A DNA stretch of 64,000 nt from Shimia sp040225985 (lineage in GTDB: Bacteria > Pseudomonadota > Alphaproteobacteria > Rhodobacterales > Rhodobacteraceae), in NCBI RefSeq assembly GCF_040225985.1, contig NZ_JBBPEU010000002.1:62001-126000 (forward strand). The letters run 5' to 3'. Numbering within the stretch: the first letter of the stretch is position 1; the number at the start of each line of letters is the position of its first letter. The translations under genes and the position numbers were made by a program. This document shows, piece by piece, positions 7,746 through 16,917 of the stretch. The notes beneath the pieces were generated by a model. It ran no database searches. It was not told the origin of the DNA and was given only the letters and a program-made list of their open reading frames with translations.

Positions 7746-8435
7746 TTATTCGTCCGACGTCACCAGTTTCCACAGGATCGCCCCAAGCGCCGCGCCAATC
7801 AGCGGAGCCACCCAGAAGAGCCAGAGCTGCGCCAGCGCAGGCGCATCGGCAAACAGTGCCACGCCGGTCGACCGCGCCGGATTGACCGAGGTATTGGTGA
7901 CCGGGATCGAGATCAGGTGGATCAGTGTCAGCCCCAGACCGATCGCGATCGGCCCGAACCCGGCGGGCGCCCCTTCCGACGTCGCGCCCAGAATGATGAT
8001 CAGGAAGAACGCCGTCAGGACAACCTCGGCAATAAGGCCCGCCATCATCGTATAGCCCTGCGGCGACGCCTCGCCATAGCCGTTCGATGCAAAACTGCCC
8101 GCGCCTTCAAACCCCGGTGCGCCCGAGACAATCGCATAGAGAACCCCTCCGGCGATCACCGCGCCCACCACCTGTGCCAGCCAGTAAGGCACCAGTTCCT
8201 TGGCTTCAAACCGTCCCGCGATCATCAGACCCAGCGACACCGCCGGATTGAAATGCCCGCCCGAGATATGGCCGACAGCATAGGCCATGGTCAGCACAGT
8301 CAGACCAAAGGCCAGACTGACCCCCAGCCACCCGATGCCCACATCGGCCACACCCGCGGCCAGAACGGCGCTGCCGCATCCGCCAAAGACCAGCCAGAAT
8401 GTTCCGAAACATTCCGCCAACAGTTTGTTTGTCAT
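7746..8435 (-). CDS. aqpZ: Aquaporin Z
   Basis: The 229-residue channel has six membrane helices and both NPA half-helix motifs, GGHFNPAVSLG and NTSVNPARSTG. The second ends with the conserved arginine of the selectivity filter. It lets water cross the inner membrane. ATG 8435 (MTNKLLAECFGTFWLV) was chosen over an upstream in-frame start because GGAGG precedes it and the family starts here. It is a single gene downstream of the tig terminator. Confidence 0.95.
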   Translation of the reverse strand: MTNKLLAECFGTFWLVFGGCGSAVLAAGVADVGIGWLGVSLAFGLTVLTMAYAVGHISGGHFNPAVSLGLMIAGRFEAKELVPYWLAQVVGAVIAGGVLYAIVSGAPGFEGAGSFASNGYGEASPQGYTMMAGLIAEVVLTAFFLIIILGATSEGAPAGFGPIAIGLGLTLIHLISIPVTNTSVNPARSTGVALFADAPALAQLWLFWVAPLIGAALGAILWKLVTSDE

Positions 8436-8630
8436 GACCTTCCTCCCTGTCTGCAAACGGGGAAAGCCTAGCACAGAATTCCGCCCCTGTGCGGGATTGT
8501 CGCAGGTTGCATGGTTTTACACCGCCGCGCGGTTGCAGACGCGCGGCGCGAACCCTAATTTTCCGCACTGTTTCAATCCGCTAGCCGCCACGCTTCACAT
8601 CCCACTGTCGCATAGACACAACGTGCAAAG

Positions 8631-8662
8631 AAAAAGGCCCGGCACCTGTTCGGTACCGGACC
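8631..8662 (-). terminator. Rho-independent terminator of tig
   Basis: On the minus strand an 11-bp stem with two G-U pairs (GGTCCGGTACC / GGTGCCGGGCC) is followed by CTTTTTCTTT, ~30 bases past the trigger factor stop. Confidence 0.85.
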
Positions 8663-8692
8663 CCACGCTTTTCCTCAGTGGAAAGGGCGTGT

Positions 8693-10027
8693 TTATTCGT
8701 CTTCCAGGGCCTCGACAGCCGCTTGCAGGTCGTCTTTGGTGACTTCCTTGTCGGCGATGGTGGCTTGGTCGAACACGTGATCGACAACCTTGTCTTCAAA
8801 CAGCGGCGCGCGCAGTTGCTGTTGCATCTGCTGGTTCTGCTGGATGAATTCAAAGAACTGACGTTCCTGACCCGGGTACTGGCGCGCCTGGTTCATGATC
8901 GCCTGGGTCATCTCGGCGTCGGTCACTTCGACCTCGGCTTTCTGGCCCATTTCGGCCAGCAGCAGGCCCAGACGGACGCGGCGCTCGGCCAGTTTGGTGT
9001 GCTCTTCGGTCGGCTCGATCTCACCGTGGTTGTGATCGGTCACTTCAGGGTGCTCTTCGTGCCACAGCTGGTGCGCGATCTGACCGGCTTCGGCCTCGAC
9101 CAGCGACGGCGGCAGGTCGAACGACACCATCTCGTCCAGCTTGTCCAGCAGGGCGCGCTTCATCACGGCGCGGGCGGCACCGGCATATTCTGCTTCCAGA
9201 CGCTCGCCGATCTGCGTTTTCAGAGCGGCCAGGTCTTCCGCGCCGAATTTCTGCGCCAACTCGTCGTTGATTTCCGCCGCAACCGGCTCTTTCACTTCCT
9301 TGATGGTGCAGGTGAACACGGCTTCTTTACCGGCCAGGTGCTCGGCCTGGTAATCTTCGGGGAAAGAGACGGTCACGTCCTTCTCTTCCTCTTCTTTCAC
9401 GCCGACCAGTTGCTCTTCAAAGCCGGGGATAAACTGGTTCGACCCCAGAACCAGCGGGAAGTCGTCGCCCGAACCACCTTCAAAGGCTTCGCCATCGATC
9501 TTGCCAACGAAGTCCATGACCACCTGGTCACCGTCTTTCGCCTTGGAACCTTTGCGGCGCTTTTTGAAATCCTGCGCGGTTTCGGCAAGGTTGGCCAGCG
9601 CCTCGTCGACGGCGGCGTCGTCGGCTTTTACAACCATTTTCTCAAGCGAGATGCCCGACAGGTCCAGCTCGGGGATTTCGGGCAGGGCTTCGTATTCCAT
9701 GGTGACTTCAACGTCCTGACCGGGTTTCCAGTCTTCGCCGTTTTTCATCTCGACCTTGGGCTGCAGGGCGGGACGGTCGCCCGAGTCTTCGAAGTGCTTG
9801 TTCATCGCACCGTCGATCACTTCCTGCATCGACTCGCCCAGCAGACGCTCGCCAAACTGCTTTTTCAGAAGCGGCATCGGCACCTTGCCTTTGCGGAAGC
9901 CCTTCATTTCGATTTCGGGCTGAGCTTCTGTCAGCTTTTCATTGACTTTCTCGTCCAGCTCGGCGGCAGTGACGGTGATCGCGTAAGCGCGCTTCAGACC
10001 TTCGTTGAGAGTCTCGGTGACCTGCAT
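8693..10027 (-). CDS. tig: Trigger factor (ribosome-associated chaperone)
   Basis: Trigger factor binds nascent chains at the ribosome exit. The 444-residue product starts MQVTETLNEGLKRAYAITV and has the ribosome-binding loop signature GFRKGKVPM. A central FKBP-type prolyl isomerase domain follows (KDGDQVVMDFVGKIDGEAF, LVLGSNQFIPGFEEQLVG), then the helical C-terminal substrate cradle. Length matches the family (~430-450). A good promoter lies 58 bases upstream and a terminator follows, so it is a single-gene unit. Confidence 0.98.
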   Translation of the reverse strand: MQVTETLNEGLKRAYAITVTAAELDEKVNEKLTEAQPEIEMKGFRKGKVPMPLLKKQFGERLLGESMQEVIDGAMNKHFEDSGDRPALQPKVEMKNGEDWKPGQDVEVTMEYEALPEIPELDLSGISLEKMVVKADDAAVDEALANLAETAQDFKKRRKGSKAKDGDQVVMDFVGKIDGEAFEGGSGDDFPLVLGSNQFIPGFEEQLVGVKEEEEKDVTVSFPEDYQAEHLAGKEAVFTCTIKEVKEPVAAEINDELAQKFGAEDLAALKTQIGERLEAEYAGAARAVMKRALLDKLDEMVSFDLPPSLVEAEAGQIAHQLWHEEHPEVTDHNHGEIEPTEEHTKLAERRVRLGLLLAEMGQKAEVEVTDAEMTQAIMNQARQYPGQERQFFEFIQQNQQMQQQLRAPLFEDKVVDHVFDQATIADKEVTKDDLQAAVEALEDE

Positions 10028-10084
10028 GTCGGTTCCCCATAGGTTAACGGCGCGCGGGTCCGCGCGCGGGCGAAAATTTTTGCC

Positions 10085-10113
10085 CTTCTATTGGTCCCGC
10101 GCGCCCTGCGCAA
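10085..10113 (-). promoter_or_regulatory. Putative sigma-70 promoter of tig
   Basis: On the minus strand TTGCGC and TAGAAG are separated by 17 bases. The -10 hexamer lies 58 bases before the start codon. Confidence 0.6.
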
Positions 10114-10155
10114 GAGGCATTGCACAGGTTTTCGCCCCTGTCAGACAGGTTTCGC

Positions 10156-11337
10156 TCAGCCCTGCCACATTCCCTCGAAAACACTGCGGCGGTTTTGCAG
10201 TTTGCGGAATTTCCAGCGCAGTCCGAACATCACCGACCGCATGTCGCGATAGCGCACCGCGCCCGTGCCATCGGCCGAAAATTCACGCAGGCCAAGGAAG
10301 ACCTCGACATTCTGTGCTTCGAGATCCTGCACCAGCCCAAGCCCAACGGACCGCGTACGCGTGCCGGCCCCGAACGTGTCGATCCCCTCATAAAGATCGA
10401 GCGAAAGCCGGGTCTCGCCCACATCGAACCAATCCCGCCGGATGCCGATCTTGGTATAGCCGTAAGAGCCGCCATTGTTCCGGCTGCCCGACGCTGCGGT
10501 CACGTTCAGCCCGGTGGGCGCATGCAACACGCTGAACGATCCGGCGATCTGGGGTTCGCGGCCGGTGGCCGTCTCGGCAAGGGAAAGCCCCGCACTGCCC
10601 GCGATATCGAACGTGCCCAGACGGTTGCTATAGAACACCCCCACATCCGACAACGCATCGTTGAGGGTTTCAATCCTCCCGATATCCTCGACCCCGACCG
10701 AGGCAGCAAAGCGCAACTGCCCAAAATAGGACAGGTTCAGATCAGGGCTGTCATAGCGCAGACGCCGCGTGCGCCCGCCATCAAATGTGGGAAAGACATC
10801 CTTGATCCGCAGGGTGGATATCGTTCCGGCGGCCGTGCGGAACAGATAGCCCCCCGCCGTGTCGGTGATGCCGACATGGGTCGCCAGACCGGTGCCCGAC
10901 AGGTCGGATTCGGTCACCCCGTCCGACCCCATAGATCCCTGCCCGACCGAGACCCTGCCCCAGTTTCCCGCGGTGTAGACCAGTTCGAACTTGCGCACAC
11001 TGTAGGTGCCAAAGTCGATCAGCGGCGGCACAGCCCCCTGACTGATCGCCGAGGACGACCGCAGCCCCAGGGAAAACTCGGCATTGAACTGCAGGCGCGG
11101 CTCACCAAAGGCATTGTCCCACCACAGGCCAATCCGTCCGCCGGAATGGGCGCTATCGACGAGGTTGGTATAGGTGTCCACACCATCATCAATCGACAGG
11201 ATCGAGGGCGTGAAATGCCCATATAGACGGATATTCGGCGACACGGTGTCGCCGGCGTCACGGTCGGGATCGGCCCAAAGCGCCGTCGCCGCCATCCCGG
11301 CGGTCAGTGCCCCTACCCTGATCCATCCTGTCCGCAT
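10156..11337 (-). CDS. Outer-membrane porin-like beta-barrel protein
   Basis: The 393-residue product has a signal peptide (MRTGWIRVGALTAGMAATALWA). A series of amphipathic beta strands typical of 16-stranded general porins follows: NIRLYGHFTPSILSIDDG near the N-terminus, GRVSVGQGSMGSDGVTESDLSGT in the position of the porin L3/constriction region, and a barrel end VMFGLRWKFRKL. It differs from the usual last residue F, because a further ~15 residues (QNRRSVFEGMWQG) extend past the terminal strand. Substrate preference cannot be read. It is a single gene. Confidence 0.7.
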   Translation of the reverse strand: MRTGWIRVGALTAGMAATALWADPDRDAGDTVSPNIRLYGHFTPSILSIDDGVDTYTNLVDSAHSGGRIGLWWDNAFGEPRLQFNAEFSLGLRSSSAISQGAVPPLIDFGTYSVRKFELVYTAGNWGRVSVGQGSMGSDGVTESDLSGTGLATHVGITDTAGGYLFRTAAGTISTLRIKDVFPTFDGGRTRRLRYDSPDLNLSYFGQLRFAASVGVEDIGRIETLNDALSDVGVFYSNRLGTFDIAGSAGLSLAETATGREPQIAGSFSVLHAPTGLNVTAASGSRNNGGSYGYTKIGIRRDWFDVGETRLSLDLYEGIDTFGAGTRTRSVGLGLVQDLEAQNVEVFLGLREFSADGTGAVRYRDMRSVMFGLRWKFRKLQNRRSVFEGMWQG

Positions 11338-11477
11338 ACGCCCGTGCCTCTTGGCCCTGTCCAGACCCCTTCACGCGCATATTGCCCCAATGCAGGGCGT
11401 TCGCAAAGCCACGGCGTGCGTAAACCGGCGGCAACGCGATGCGCCCGCAACAGATACCTGAAATATCGAAAGAAAAG

Positions 11478-11554
<77 letters not shown>

Positions 11555-11564
11555 GTTATGCGGG

Positions 11565-11593
11565 GGTATAGCCAGCCTTGCCGCCCCCCGCAA
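11565..11593 (-). promoter_or_regulatory. Promoter of tRNA-Arg(CCG)
   Basis: On the minus strand TTGCGG and TATACC are separated by 17 bases. The -10 hexamer ends ten bases before the tRNA 5' end. Confidence 0.7.
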
Positions 11594-11604
11594 TCGGTTT
11601 TTCG

Positions 11605-12825
11605 TCAGGCGAACAACTCGTGCGCCAGTTCCAGCGCCTCGATCAGCGTGTCGACCTCGTCGGTGGTGTTATAGAGCCCGAACGACGCGCGACAGGTGGC
11701 CGAAACCCCGAGGTGATCCATCAAAGGACCGGCACAATGATGCCCGGCCCGCACCGCGACGCCCTTCTTGTCGAGAATCGTCGAGATGTCATGCGCGTGT
11801 GCCGCCCCATCCAGCGTGAACGAGAAGATCGCGGCTTTGTCTGCCGTGGTGCCCTGCACCTGCATCCAGTTCAGGCCTGCGAATTTCTGCACCGCATAGT
11901 CGCGCAAACCGGCCTCGTGGGCGGCAATGTTTTCCATCCCCAAGCCCATCATGTAGTCCAGCGCAACGCCCAGACCGATGGTCTGCACGATCCCCGGTGT
12001 GCCGGCCTCGAATTTCATCGGCGGATCGTTATAGACCACCGCGTCTTTCGAGACCTCCTTGATCATGTCGCCGCCGCCGATGAAGGGGCGCATTTCGGCC
12101 ATGCGTTCGGCTTTGCAATAGATCGCCCCCGACCCCGAAGGCCCGTACAGTTTGTGGCCGGTGATCGCGTAGAAATCGCAGCCGATCTCCTGCACATCCA
12201 CAGGCCCGTGCACCGCCCCTTGCGAACCATCAACCAGAACCGGCACGCCCTTGGCATGGGCGCCTTCGGTGATTGCCTTGACGTCGACCATCGTGCCCAA
12301 CACGTTTGAACATTGCGTGACGGCGACCAGTTTCGTTTTCGGGCCGATCGCGTCAATCACCGCCTGCGGGTCAAGCGCACCGGTAGAATCCACATCTACC
12401 CATTTGATCACCACGCCCTGCCGTTCGCGCAGGAAATGCCACGGCACGATATTGGCGTGGTGCTCCATCACCGACAGGACAATCTCGTCGCCCGCCTGCA
12501 TCCGCGGCATGGCCCAGCCATAGGCGACCATATTAATGCCCTCGGTGGTGCCCGAATTCAGAACGATCTCGTCTTCGGATTTGGCATTCAGGAACCGCGC
12601 AATGATGCCGCGCACGGCCTCGTACTTGTCGGTGGCAAGGTTAGAAAGATAGTGCAAACCCCTGTGCACATTGGCATATTCATGGGCATAGGCATTGGTG
12701 ATCGCGTCGATCACCACCTGCGGTTTCTGCGCCGACGCCCCGTTGTCAAGATAGACCAGCGGCTTGCCGTTGACCTCGCGCGACAGGATCGGAAAATCGC
12801 GGCGGATATCGTTCACGTCATACAT
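11605..12825 (-). CDS. sufS: Cysteine desulfurase SufS
   Basis: SufS takes sulfur from cysteine as a persulfide for Fe-S cluster assembly and uses PLP. The 406-residue product has the class V aminotransferase fold: YLDNGASAQKPQ near the N-terminus, ITGHKLYGPSG with the PLP lysine, and RAGHHCAGPLMDHLG with the catalytic cysteine in the SufS (type II) context. It is the last gene of the leftward iscR-suf operon. Its ATG overlaps the stop of the preceding membrane-protein gene by one base (TGATG). Confidence 0.97.
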   Translation of the reverse strand: MYDVNDIRRDFPILSREVNGKPLVYLDNGASAQKPQVVIDAITNAYAHEYANVHRGLHYLSNLATDKYEAVRGIIARFLNAKSEDEIVLNSGTTEGINMVAYGWAMPRMQAGDEIVLSVMEHHANIVPWHFLRERQGVVIKWVDVDSTGALDPQAVIDAIGPKTKLVAVTQCSNVLGTMVDVKAITEGAHAKGVPVLVDGSQGAVHGPVDVQEIGCDFYAITGHKLYGPSGSGAIYCKAERMAEMRPFIGGGDMIKEVSKDAVVYNDPPMKFEAGTPGIVQTIGLGVALDYMMGLGMENIAAHEAGLRDYAVQKFAGLNWMQVQGTTADKAAIFSFTLDGAAHAHDISTILDKKGVAVRAGHHCAGPLMDHLGVSATCRASFGLYNTTDEVDTLIEALELAHELFA

Positions 12826-13406
12826 CAGCTTATTCCCATGGCGGTGACGCCCATCACAGACAGGAACAGGGACAGGCCCATGGTCATGCCGAGGACGGCC
12901 AAAACAAGTGTGAAGATGGCTTTGCCCAGGCCGTCAAACCCGTGTGCCACCTGAAGAAAATGCACCATGATCCAAATCCCGTAGAGACCCGCCCCCATGA
13001 CCAGAACATAGGCCAGGCTGGGCAGAACAAACATCAGGACAATGGTGGCGACCTGTACAAGCACGCGCAGGAACTGCATCCAGGCAATCATGGTCAGGAT
13101 ATCGCCGAAGCGCGCTTCGCCATCCAGAATGCGTCCGGTCCAGAACAGCGCAAACACGGTCACGGTCATCGCCGAAAACAGCGTGATCAGCGTCAGGATC
13201 GGCGTTGCCATCATGGGCAGCATCGCCTCGGATGGGACCGGAAACAGGCTGATCGAGGCGAAATAGGCCAGCGTGTTCAGAATACAGGCCAGAAACAGCG
13301 CGCTCCACCCCATCTCGCGATTGAGGTTCAGCGCACAGAGCGTGCGGCCCGCCTCAGCCGGCGCGCGAAGGGTCTGGACCAGAAGCGCAGTCAGAAACGG
13401 CATCAT
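12825..13406 (-). CDS. Yip1-like membrane protein inside the suf operon
   Basis: The 193-residue protein has five predicted membrane segments (LFLACILNTLAYFASISLF, PILTLITLFSAMTVTVFALF, DILTMIAWMQFLRVLVQVATIVLMF, LAYVLVMGAGLYGIWIMV, KAIFTLVLAVLGMTMGLSLF). That layout matches the Yip1/DUF1282 group of bacterial membrane proteins. The start is the ATG at 13406, which forms an ATGA overlap with the upstream gene; the second ATG at 13403 is also possible. It is coupled to sufS downstream. No known step of Fe-S assembly needs a membrane protein, so its role here is unknown. Confidence 0.75.
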   Translation of the reverse strand: MMPFLTALLVQTLRAPAEAGRTLCALNLNREMGWSALFLACILNTLAYFASISLFPVPSEAMLPMMATPILTLITLFSAMTVTVFALFWTGRILDGEARFGDILTMIAWMQFLRVLVQVATIVLMFVLPSLAYVLVMGAGLYGIWIMVHFLQVAHGFDGLGKAIFTLVLAVLGMTMGLSLFLSVMGVTAMGIS

Positions 13407-13891
13407 GCGGCAGCACTCCTGTTGGCCTGAAACAGACCCGAAATCCAGAACCACATGAACAGCACGAACCAGATCAGTCCGACGATCTGCGCCTGAATGC
13501 CGGGCCCGATAAAGCCCAGCACAAGCCCGTTCAGCAACACCACTGGCGATGCCGCCAAAAGCGCCCAGAACAGAGCGATGCGGCTGCCATAGGCGCCGCC
13601 TTTCCAGCCGAACAGCGACAGCACGATCTTCACGACAAAGGACAGCACGTAAAAGGCCAGCGGCGCCATGAAGATCCACGCCATGAGCGACCCGCCCAGA
13701 AGCGGGTTCAGCTCTTTGCCTTCCAGATGAGCAATCCGCGCATTGATCGGCCAAGACGACACGAAAAACAGGGCGCAGGCCGCAATCAGGATGACCAGCG
13801 CCCGGTCTTCACGCGGCCCCACGGCCAGATGCCGGGCCACCACCTTGTGGGGGCCGGCATAGGTCGCCCCGATATCACGGATCACCGACAT
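13403..13891 (-). CDS. Membrane protein of unknown function inside the suf operon
   Basis: The 162-residue protein has a ~30-residue soluble N-terminus (MSVIRDIGATYAGPHKVVARHL) and four hydrophobic segments (ALVILIAACALFFVSSWPIN, SLMAWIFMAPLAFYVLSFVVKIVL, IALFWALLAASPVVLLNGLVLGF, AQIVGLIWFVLFMWFWISGLF). It resembles its downstream neighbour in organisation, and the pair may have arisen by duplication. It follows sufD by 12 bases and overlaps the next gene by four, so it is translated with the suf genes. The function is unknown. Confidence 0.72.
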   Translation of the reverse strand: MSVIRDIGATYAGPHKVVARHLAVGPREDRALVILIAACALFFVSSWPINARIAHLEGKELNPLLGGSLMAWIFMAPLAFYVLSFVVKIVLSLFGWKGGAYGSRIALFWALLAASPVVLLNGLVLGFIGPGIQAQIVGLIWFVLFMWFWISGLFQANRSAAA

Positions 13892-13903
13892 GCGGCCCGT
13901 CCC

Positions 13904-15193
13904 CTAGCCCTGCCGACGACGTACGAGCCAGCCTTCAAGTCGGCTGGTGATCTCGTCGGCCAGTTCCTCGCTTTCGATCTCTTCCACCGCTTCGGCCAGA
14001 AAGGCCAGCGTCATCAGATCGGTCGCGATATCCTTGGGCACACCACGGGCGCGCAGATAGAACAGGCCCTCTTCGTCGATCGCGCCGGTAGTGGACCCGT
14101 GAGAACAGGCCACGTCATCGGCATAGATTTCAAGCTCGGGCTTGGCATAGAACTGGCTGTCATCGTCCAGAAGCAGCGACTGGCTGATCTGGTAGCCGTC
14201 TGTTTTCTGGGCATCCGGCTGCACGAGGATCTTGCCCTGGAACACGCCGGTCGCACCGTTGCGCAGCACCTTCTTGAACACCTGGCGGCTTTCGCAATTC
14301 ACCGCGTCATGGGTGATAAACACGGTGTCGTCATGGTGGAAATCGCCATCCCCCAGTGCTGCGCCCGCGACATGTGCAATCGCGTCGTCACCGGTCAGTT
14401 CCAGCACGCATTCATTGCGCGTCATCACGCCGTTCACGGTCAGCGTGAAGGATTTGAAGGTGCTTTCCGTGCCAAGACGGCCAAACATGAAGGTCGCCGC
14501 GCGGCGTTCATGGTCCCGCCCCTGCGCACGCACATGGTGGAACCCGGCATTGTCGGCCACGTCCACTTCCATCACCTTGTTGAACCGCGCCGCAGCCGGG
14601 CCGTTTTCCAGCAGGGTCAGGTCCGCACCTTCATCCAGCTTGATGACATGGTGCAGGATCGCATCCGAGGTTTCGGACTGGTGATGATAAATCAGGCTCA
14701 CGGGGCGCGAAACCTTGCCCGTGGCGCGGATCACCACGCCATCGGTGGCATAGGCCGAGTTCAGCGCGGCCAGCGGGCGCTCCACGGGATCCTGCCCCTT
14801 GGCTTCCAGCACGCCATAAAGATCCTTGGCCCAGTGAATATCCGACGCGGCCACATCGGCCAGCCGTTCAATGGTCAGGTTCTCGCCTTCCAGATCATCC
14901 GACTGTTCGGGGTCGAACACACCGTCCACGAACACGACTTTCAGACGATCAATGTCGCCAAAGACCGGCGACTCGCCATGGTCGAACACCGCTGCGGGTG
15001 TGACCTCGGACGCGGTCAGCGTGTCGGGGCGGGTGTATTTCCAGTATTCGTCGCGACGGGCCGGCAGGCCCATTTCGCGCAGCCGCGTCAAGGCGGCCCC
15101 GCGTGCCTCGGTCAGCCATGCACCGCCCTCGGGCAGCGTCATCGCCGACAAGCGCGCCTCGGTGGCGTCCTGTTTGGGTTGCGAAAGAGCCAT
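13904..15193 (-). CDS. sufD: Fe-S cluster assembly protein SufD
   Basis: SufD is a scaffold subunit that pairs with SufB and SufC (SufBC2D) in building clusters in the cytosol. The 429-residue product carries the family's C-terminal core, YADDVACSHGSTTGAIDEEGLFYLRARG-type, followed by the helical region TDLMTLAFLAEAVEEIES. Its start codon overlaps the sufC stop by one base (TAATG). The N-terminal ~150 residues are divergent, as is usual for SufD. Confidence 0.95.
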   Translation of the reverse strand: MALSQPKQDATEARLSAMTLPEGGAWLTEARGAALTRLREMGLPARRDEYWKYTRPDTLTASEVTPAAVFDHGESPVFGDIDRLKVVFVDGVFDPEQSDDLEGENLTIERLADVAASDIHWAKDLYGVLEAKGQDPVERPLAALNSAYATDGVVIRATGKVSRPVSLIYHHQSETSDAILHHVIKLDEGADLTLLENGPAAARFNKVMEVDVADNAGFHHVRAQGRDHERRAATFMFGRLGTESTFKSFTLTVNGVMTRNECVLELTGDDAIAHVAGAALGDGDFHHDDTVFITHDAVNCESRQVFKKVLRNGATGVFQGKILVQPDAQKTDGYQISQSLLLDDDSQFYAKPELEIYADDVACSHGSTTGAIDEEGLFYLRARGVPKDIATDLMTLAFLAEAVEEIESEELADEITSRLEGWLVRRRQG

Positions 15194-15948
15194 TATGCGA
15201 TCTCCGCCAGAATGTCTGCATAACCGTTATGTTCCACTTCGAGCGCCAGCTCGGGACCGCCCGATTTCACGATGCGGCCATCGGCCATAATGTGCACCAC
15301 GTCGGGTTTGATGTGGTCCAGCAGGCGCTGGTAGTGAGTGATGACAAGGAAGCTGCGACCGGCGTCGCGCAGGGCGTTCACGCCTTCCGACACCAGCTTC
15401 ATCGCGTCCACGTCGAGGCCCGAGTCGGTTTCGTCCAGGATGCACATCTTGGGCTCCAGCATCGCCATCTGCAGGATTTCGTTGCGCTTTTTCTCACCAC
15501 CCGAGAAGCCCACGTTGACCGGACGCTTGAGCATGTCGGCGTCGATCTTTAGGGTCTTGGCCTTGGCGCGCACTTCCTTGAGGAAGTCGGTCGCGCTCAT
15601 TTCCTCTTCGCCGCGCGCCTTGCGTTGGGCGTTCACGGCGGTGCGCAGGAAGGTCATGTTGCCCACGCCGGGAATTTCGACCGGGTACTGGAACGCCAGG
15701 AACAGGCCCGCTGCCGCGCGCTCTTCTGCTTCCATCTCAAGCAGGTCTTCGCCTTCCAGCGTCGCCGCGCCCTCGGTCACCTCATAGCCGTCACGCCCCG
15801 ACAGGACATAGGACAGGGTCGATTTGCCCGATCCGTTCGGCCCCATGATGGCATGCACCTTGCCCGGCTCGACCGTGAGGTCTACACCCTTGAGGATCTG
15901 CTTTTCCTCTTCTTCAAGTTTGACGTGCAGATTCTTGATTTCCAGCAT
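15193..15948 (-). CDS. sufC: Fe-S cluster assembly ATPase SufC
   Basis: The 251-residue ABC-type ATPase has Walker A GPNGSGKST, signature FSGGEKKRNEI, Walker B CILDETDSGLD and a switch histidine in VITHYQR. It powers SufBC2D scaffold rearrangement. AAGGAA precedes the start at 15948. It follows the methyltransferase-like gene by 39 bases and is translationally coupled to sufD. Confidence 0.97.
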   Translation of the reverse strand: MLEIKNLHVKLEEEEKQILKGVDLTVEPGKVHAIMGPNGSGKSTLSYVLSGRDGYEVTEGAATLEGEDLLEMEAEERAAAGLFLAFQYPVEIPGVGNMTFLRTAVNAQRKARGEEEMSATDFLKEVRAKAKTLKIDADMLKRPVNVGFSGGEKKRNEILQMAMLEPKMCILDETDSGLDVDAMKLVSEGVNALRDAGRSFLVITHYQRLLDHIKPDVVHIMADGRIVKSGGPELALEVEHNGYADILAEIA

Positions 15949-15987
15949 TTTTTGTTCCTTCGCGCATTTCCAACAATGCCAGTGGCA

Positions 15988-16596
15988 TTAAAACGGTTTC
16001 GTATAAAGCGTCAGGATCTCGGTCAGATCCTTTCGCGGCAGTTCGGTCGGGGACACATCGAATTTTGCCATGCGCCCCCGGATTTCGACGGGTTTGAGCC
16101 ACCGCTCGACCCGTTCATATTGTTTGCGCCCGACATAATCGTCGAACAGCACGGTCACGGGCTTCTCCGTGCGGAGCATCACCGTCATCAGGCAGGCCGC
16201 CCGAAACCGCCCGTCTATCAGCACAAGATCAGGCGCCAGAAAGCCCTCGCTGTCCCAAACCAGGTTCGGATACCGGTGATAGCCCCGCCAGCCTTCGTCG
16301 TCTTTCGGACGCCCCCATTTCCCAACAGGACCGATATTGGCATAAGACAGTTTCACCGGCGATGTCGTGCCCGCCTGACGCAGATATCGAAGCATCATGC
16401 GATACCAACGGCGATCGGATTCGACCGAGAACAGGTGCTTGCCGGACAGTTCCGACCCCATCACGGTTGATCCGCCCGAGCCATATTCGAGAATGACCCC
16501 AGCACTTTCATAGTGTGACCGCACCCAATCACTCACCTCGTCGGGAAAAGTCAGGTCGGGCCGGGCAATCGTGTTTTGCGTATCTTTTGCTGCCAT
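15988..16596 (-). CDS. Methyltransferase-like protein of unknown function inside the suf operon
   Basis: The 202-residue protein looks like a class I SAM-dependent methyltransferase fold: motif I ILEYGSGGSTVMG, an acidic residue ending strand 2 (LFSVESDRRWYRMM), and DLVLIDGRFRAACLM in place of motif IV. LFDDYVGRKQYERVERWL follows. No substrate motif is seen. It lies three bases after the YbjQ-like gene in an unbroken run of suf genes. A link to Fe-S or sulfur metabolism is inference from position only. Confidence 0.72.
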   Translation of the reverse strand: MAAKDTQNTIARPDLTFPDEVSDWVRSHYESAGVILEYGSGGSTVMGSELSGKHLFSVESDRRWYRMMLRYLRQAGTTSPVKLSYANIGPVGKWGRPKDDEGWRGYHRYPNLVWDSEGFLAPDLVLIDGRFRAACLMTVMLRTEKPVTVLFDDYVGRKQYERVERWLKPVEIRGRMAKFDVSPTELPRKDLTEILTLYTKPF

Positions 16597-16599
16597 GAC

Positions 16600-16914
16600 C
16601 TACTCCAAAACCACTGCCGTGCCGCTGGCCGACACCATCAGCATCGACCCGCCCACAACCTCGTAATCCAAATCGACACCCACCACGGCGTCGGCCCCGA
16701 GCGCTTCTGCGCGCGCCCGCAGCTCGCCAAGCGCGGTGTCGCGCGCATCCTGCAATTTGCTTTCATAGGCGCCCGAGCGGCCGCCCACGATGTCGGTGAT
16801 CGACGCAAAGACATCCCGCACGACATTTGCGCCCATGATGGCCTCGCCCACGACGATGCCACGATATTCTGTGATCTTGCGCCCCTCGACCGAAGGTGTG
16901 GTTGTCACGATCAT
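16600..16914 (-). CDS. YbjQ/UPF0145 family protein
   Basis: The 104-residue protein starts MIVTTTPSVEGRKITEYRGIVVGEAIMGAN and has the conserved YbjQ features GGRSGAYESKLQDARDTALGELRARAEALGADAVVGVDLDYE, close to the full family length (~105). The family forms pentamer-like dodecin-type or heavy-metal-binding assemblies in some annotations, but no function is established. It is three bases from each neighbour within the suf operon. Confidence 0.85.
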   Translation of the reverse strand: MIVTTTPSVEGRKITEYRGIVVGEAIMGANVVRDVFASITDIVGGRSGAYESKLQDARDTALGELRARAEALGADAVVGVDLDYEVVGGSMLMVSASGTAVVLE

Positions 16915-16917
16915 CGC

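Noticed and set aside
8678..10042. 454-codon open frame on the plus strand opposite trigger factor
   Set aside because: It mirrors the tig coding frame and has no motif. Tig is certain on the other strand.
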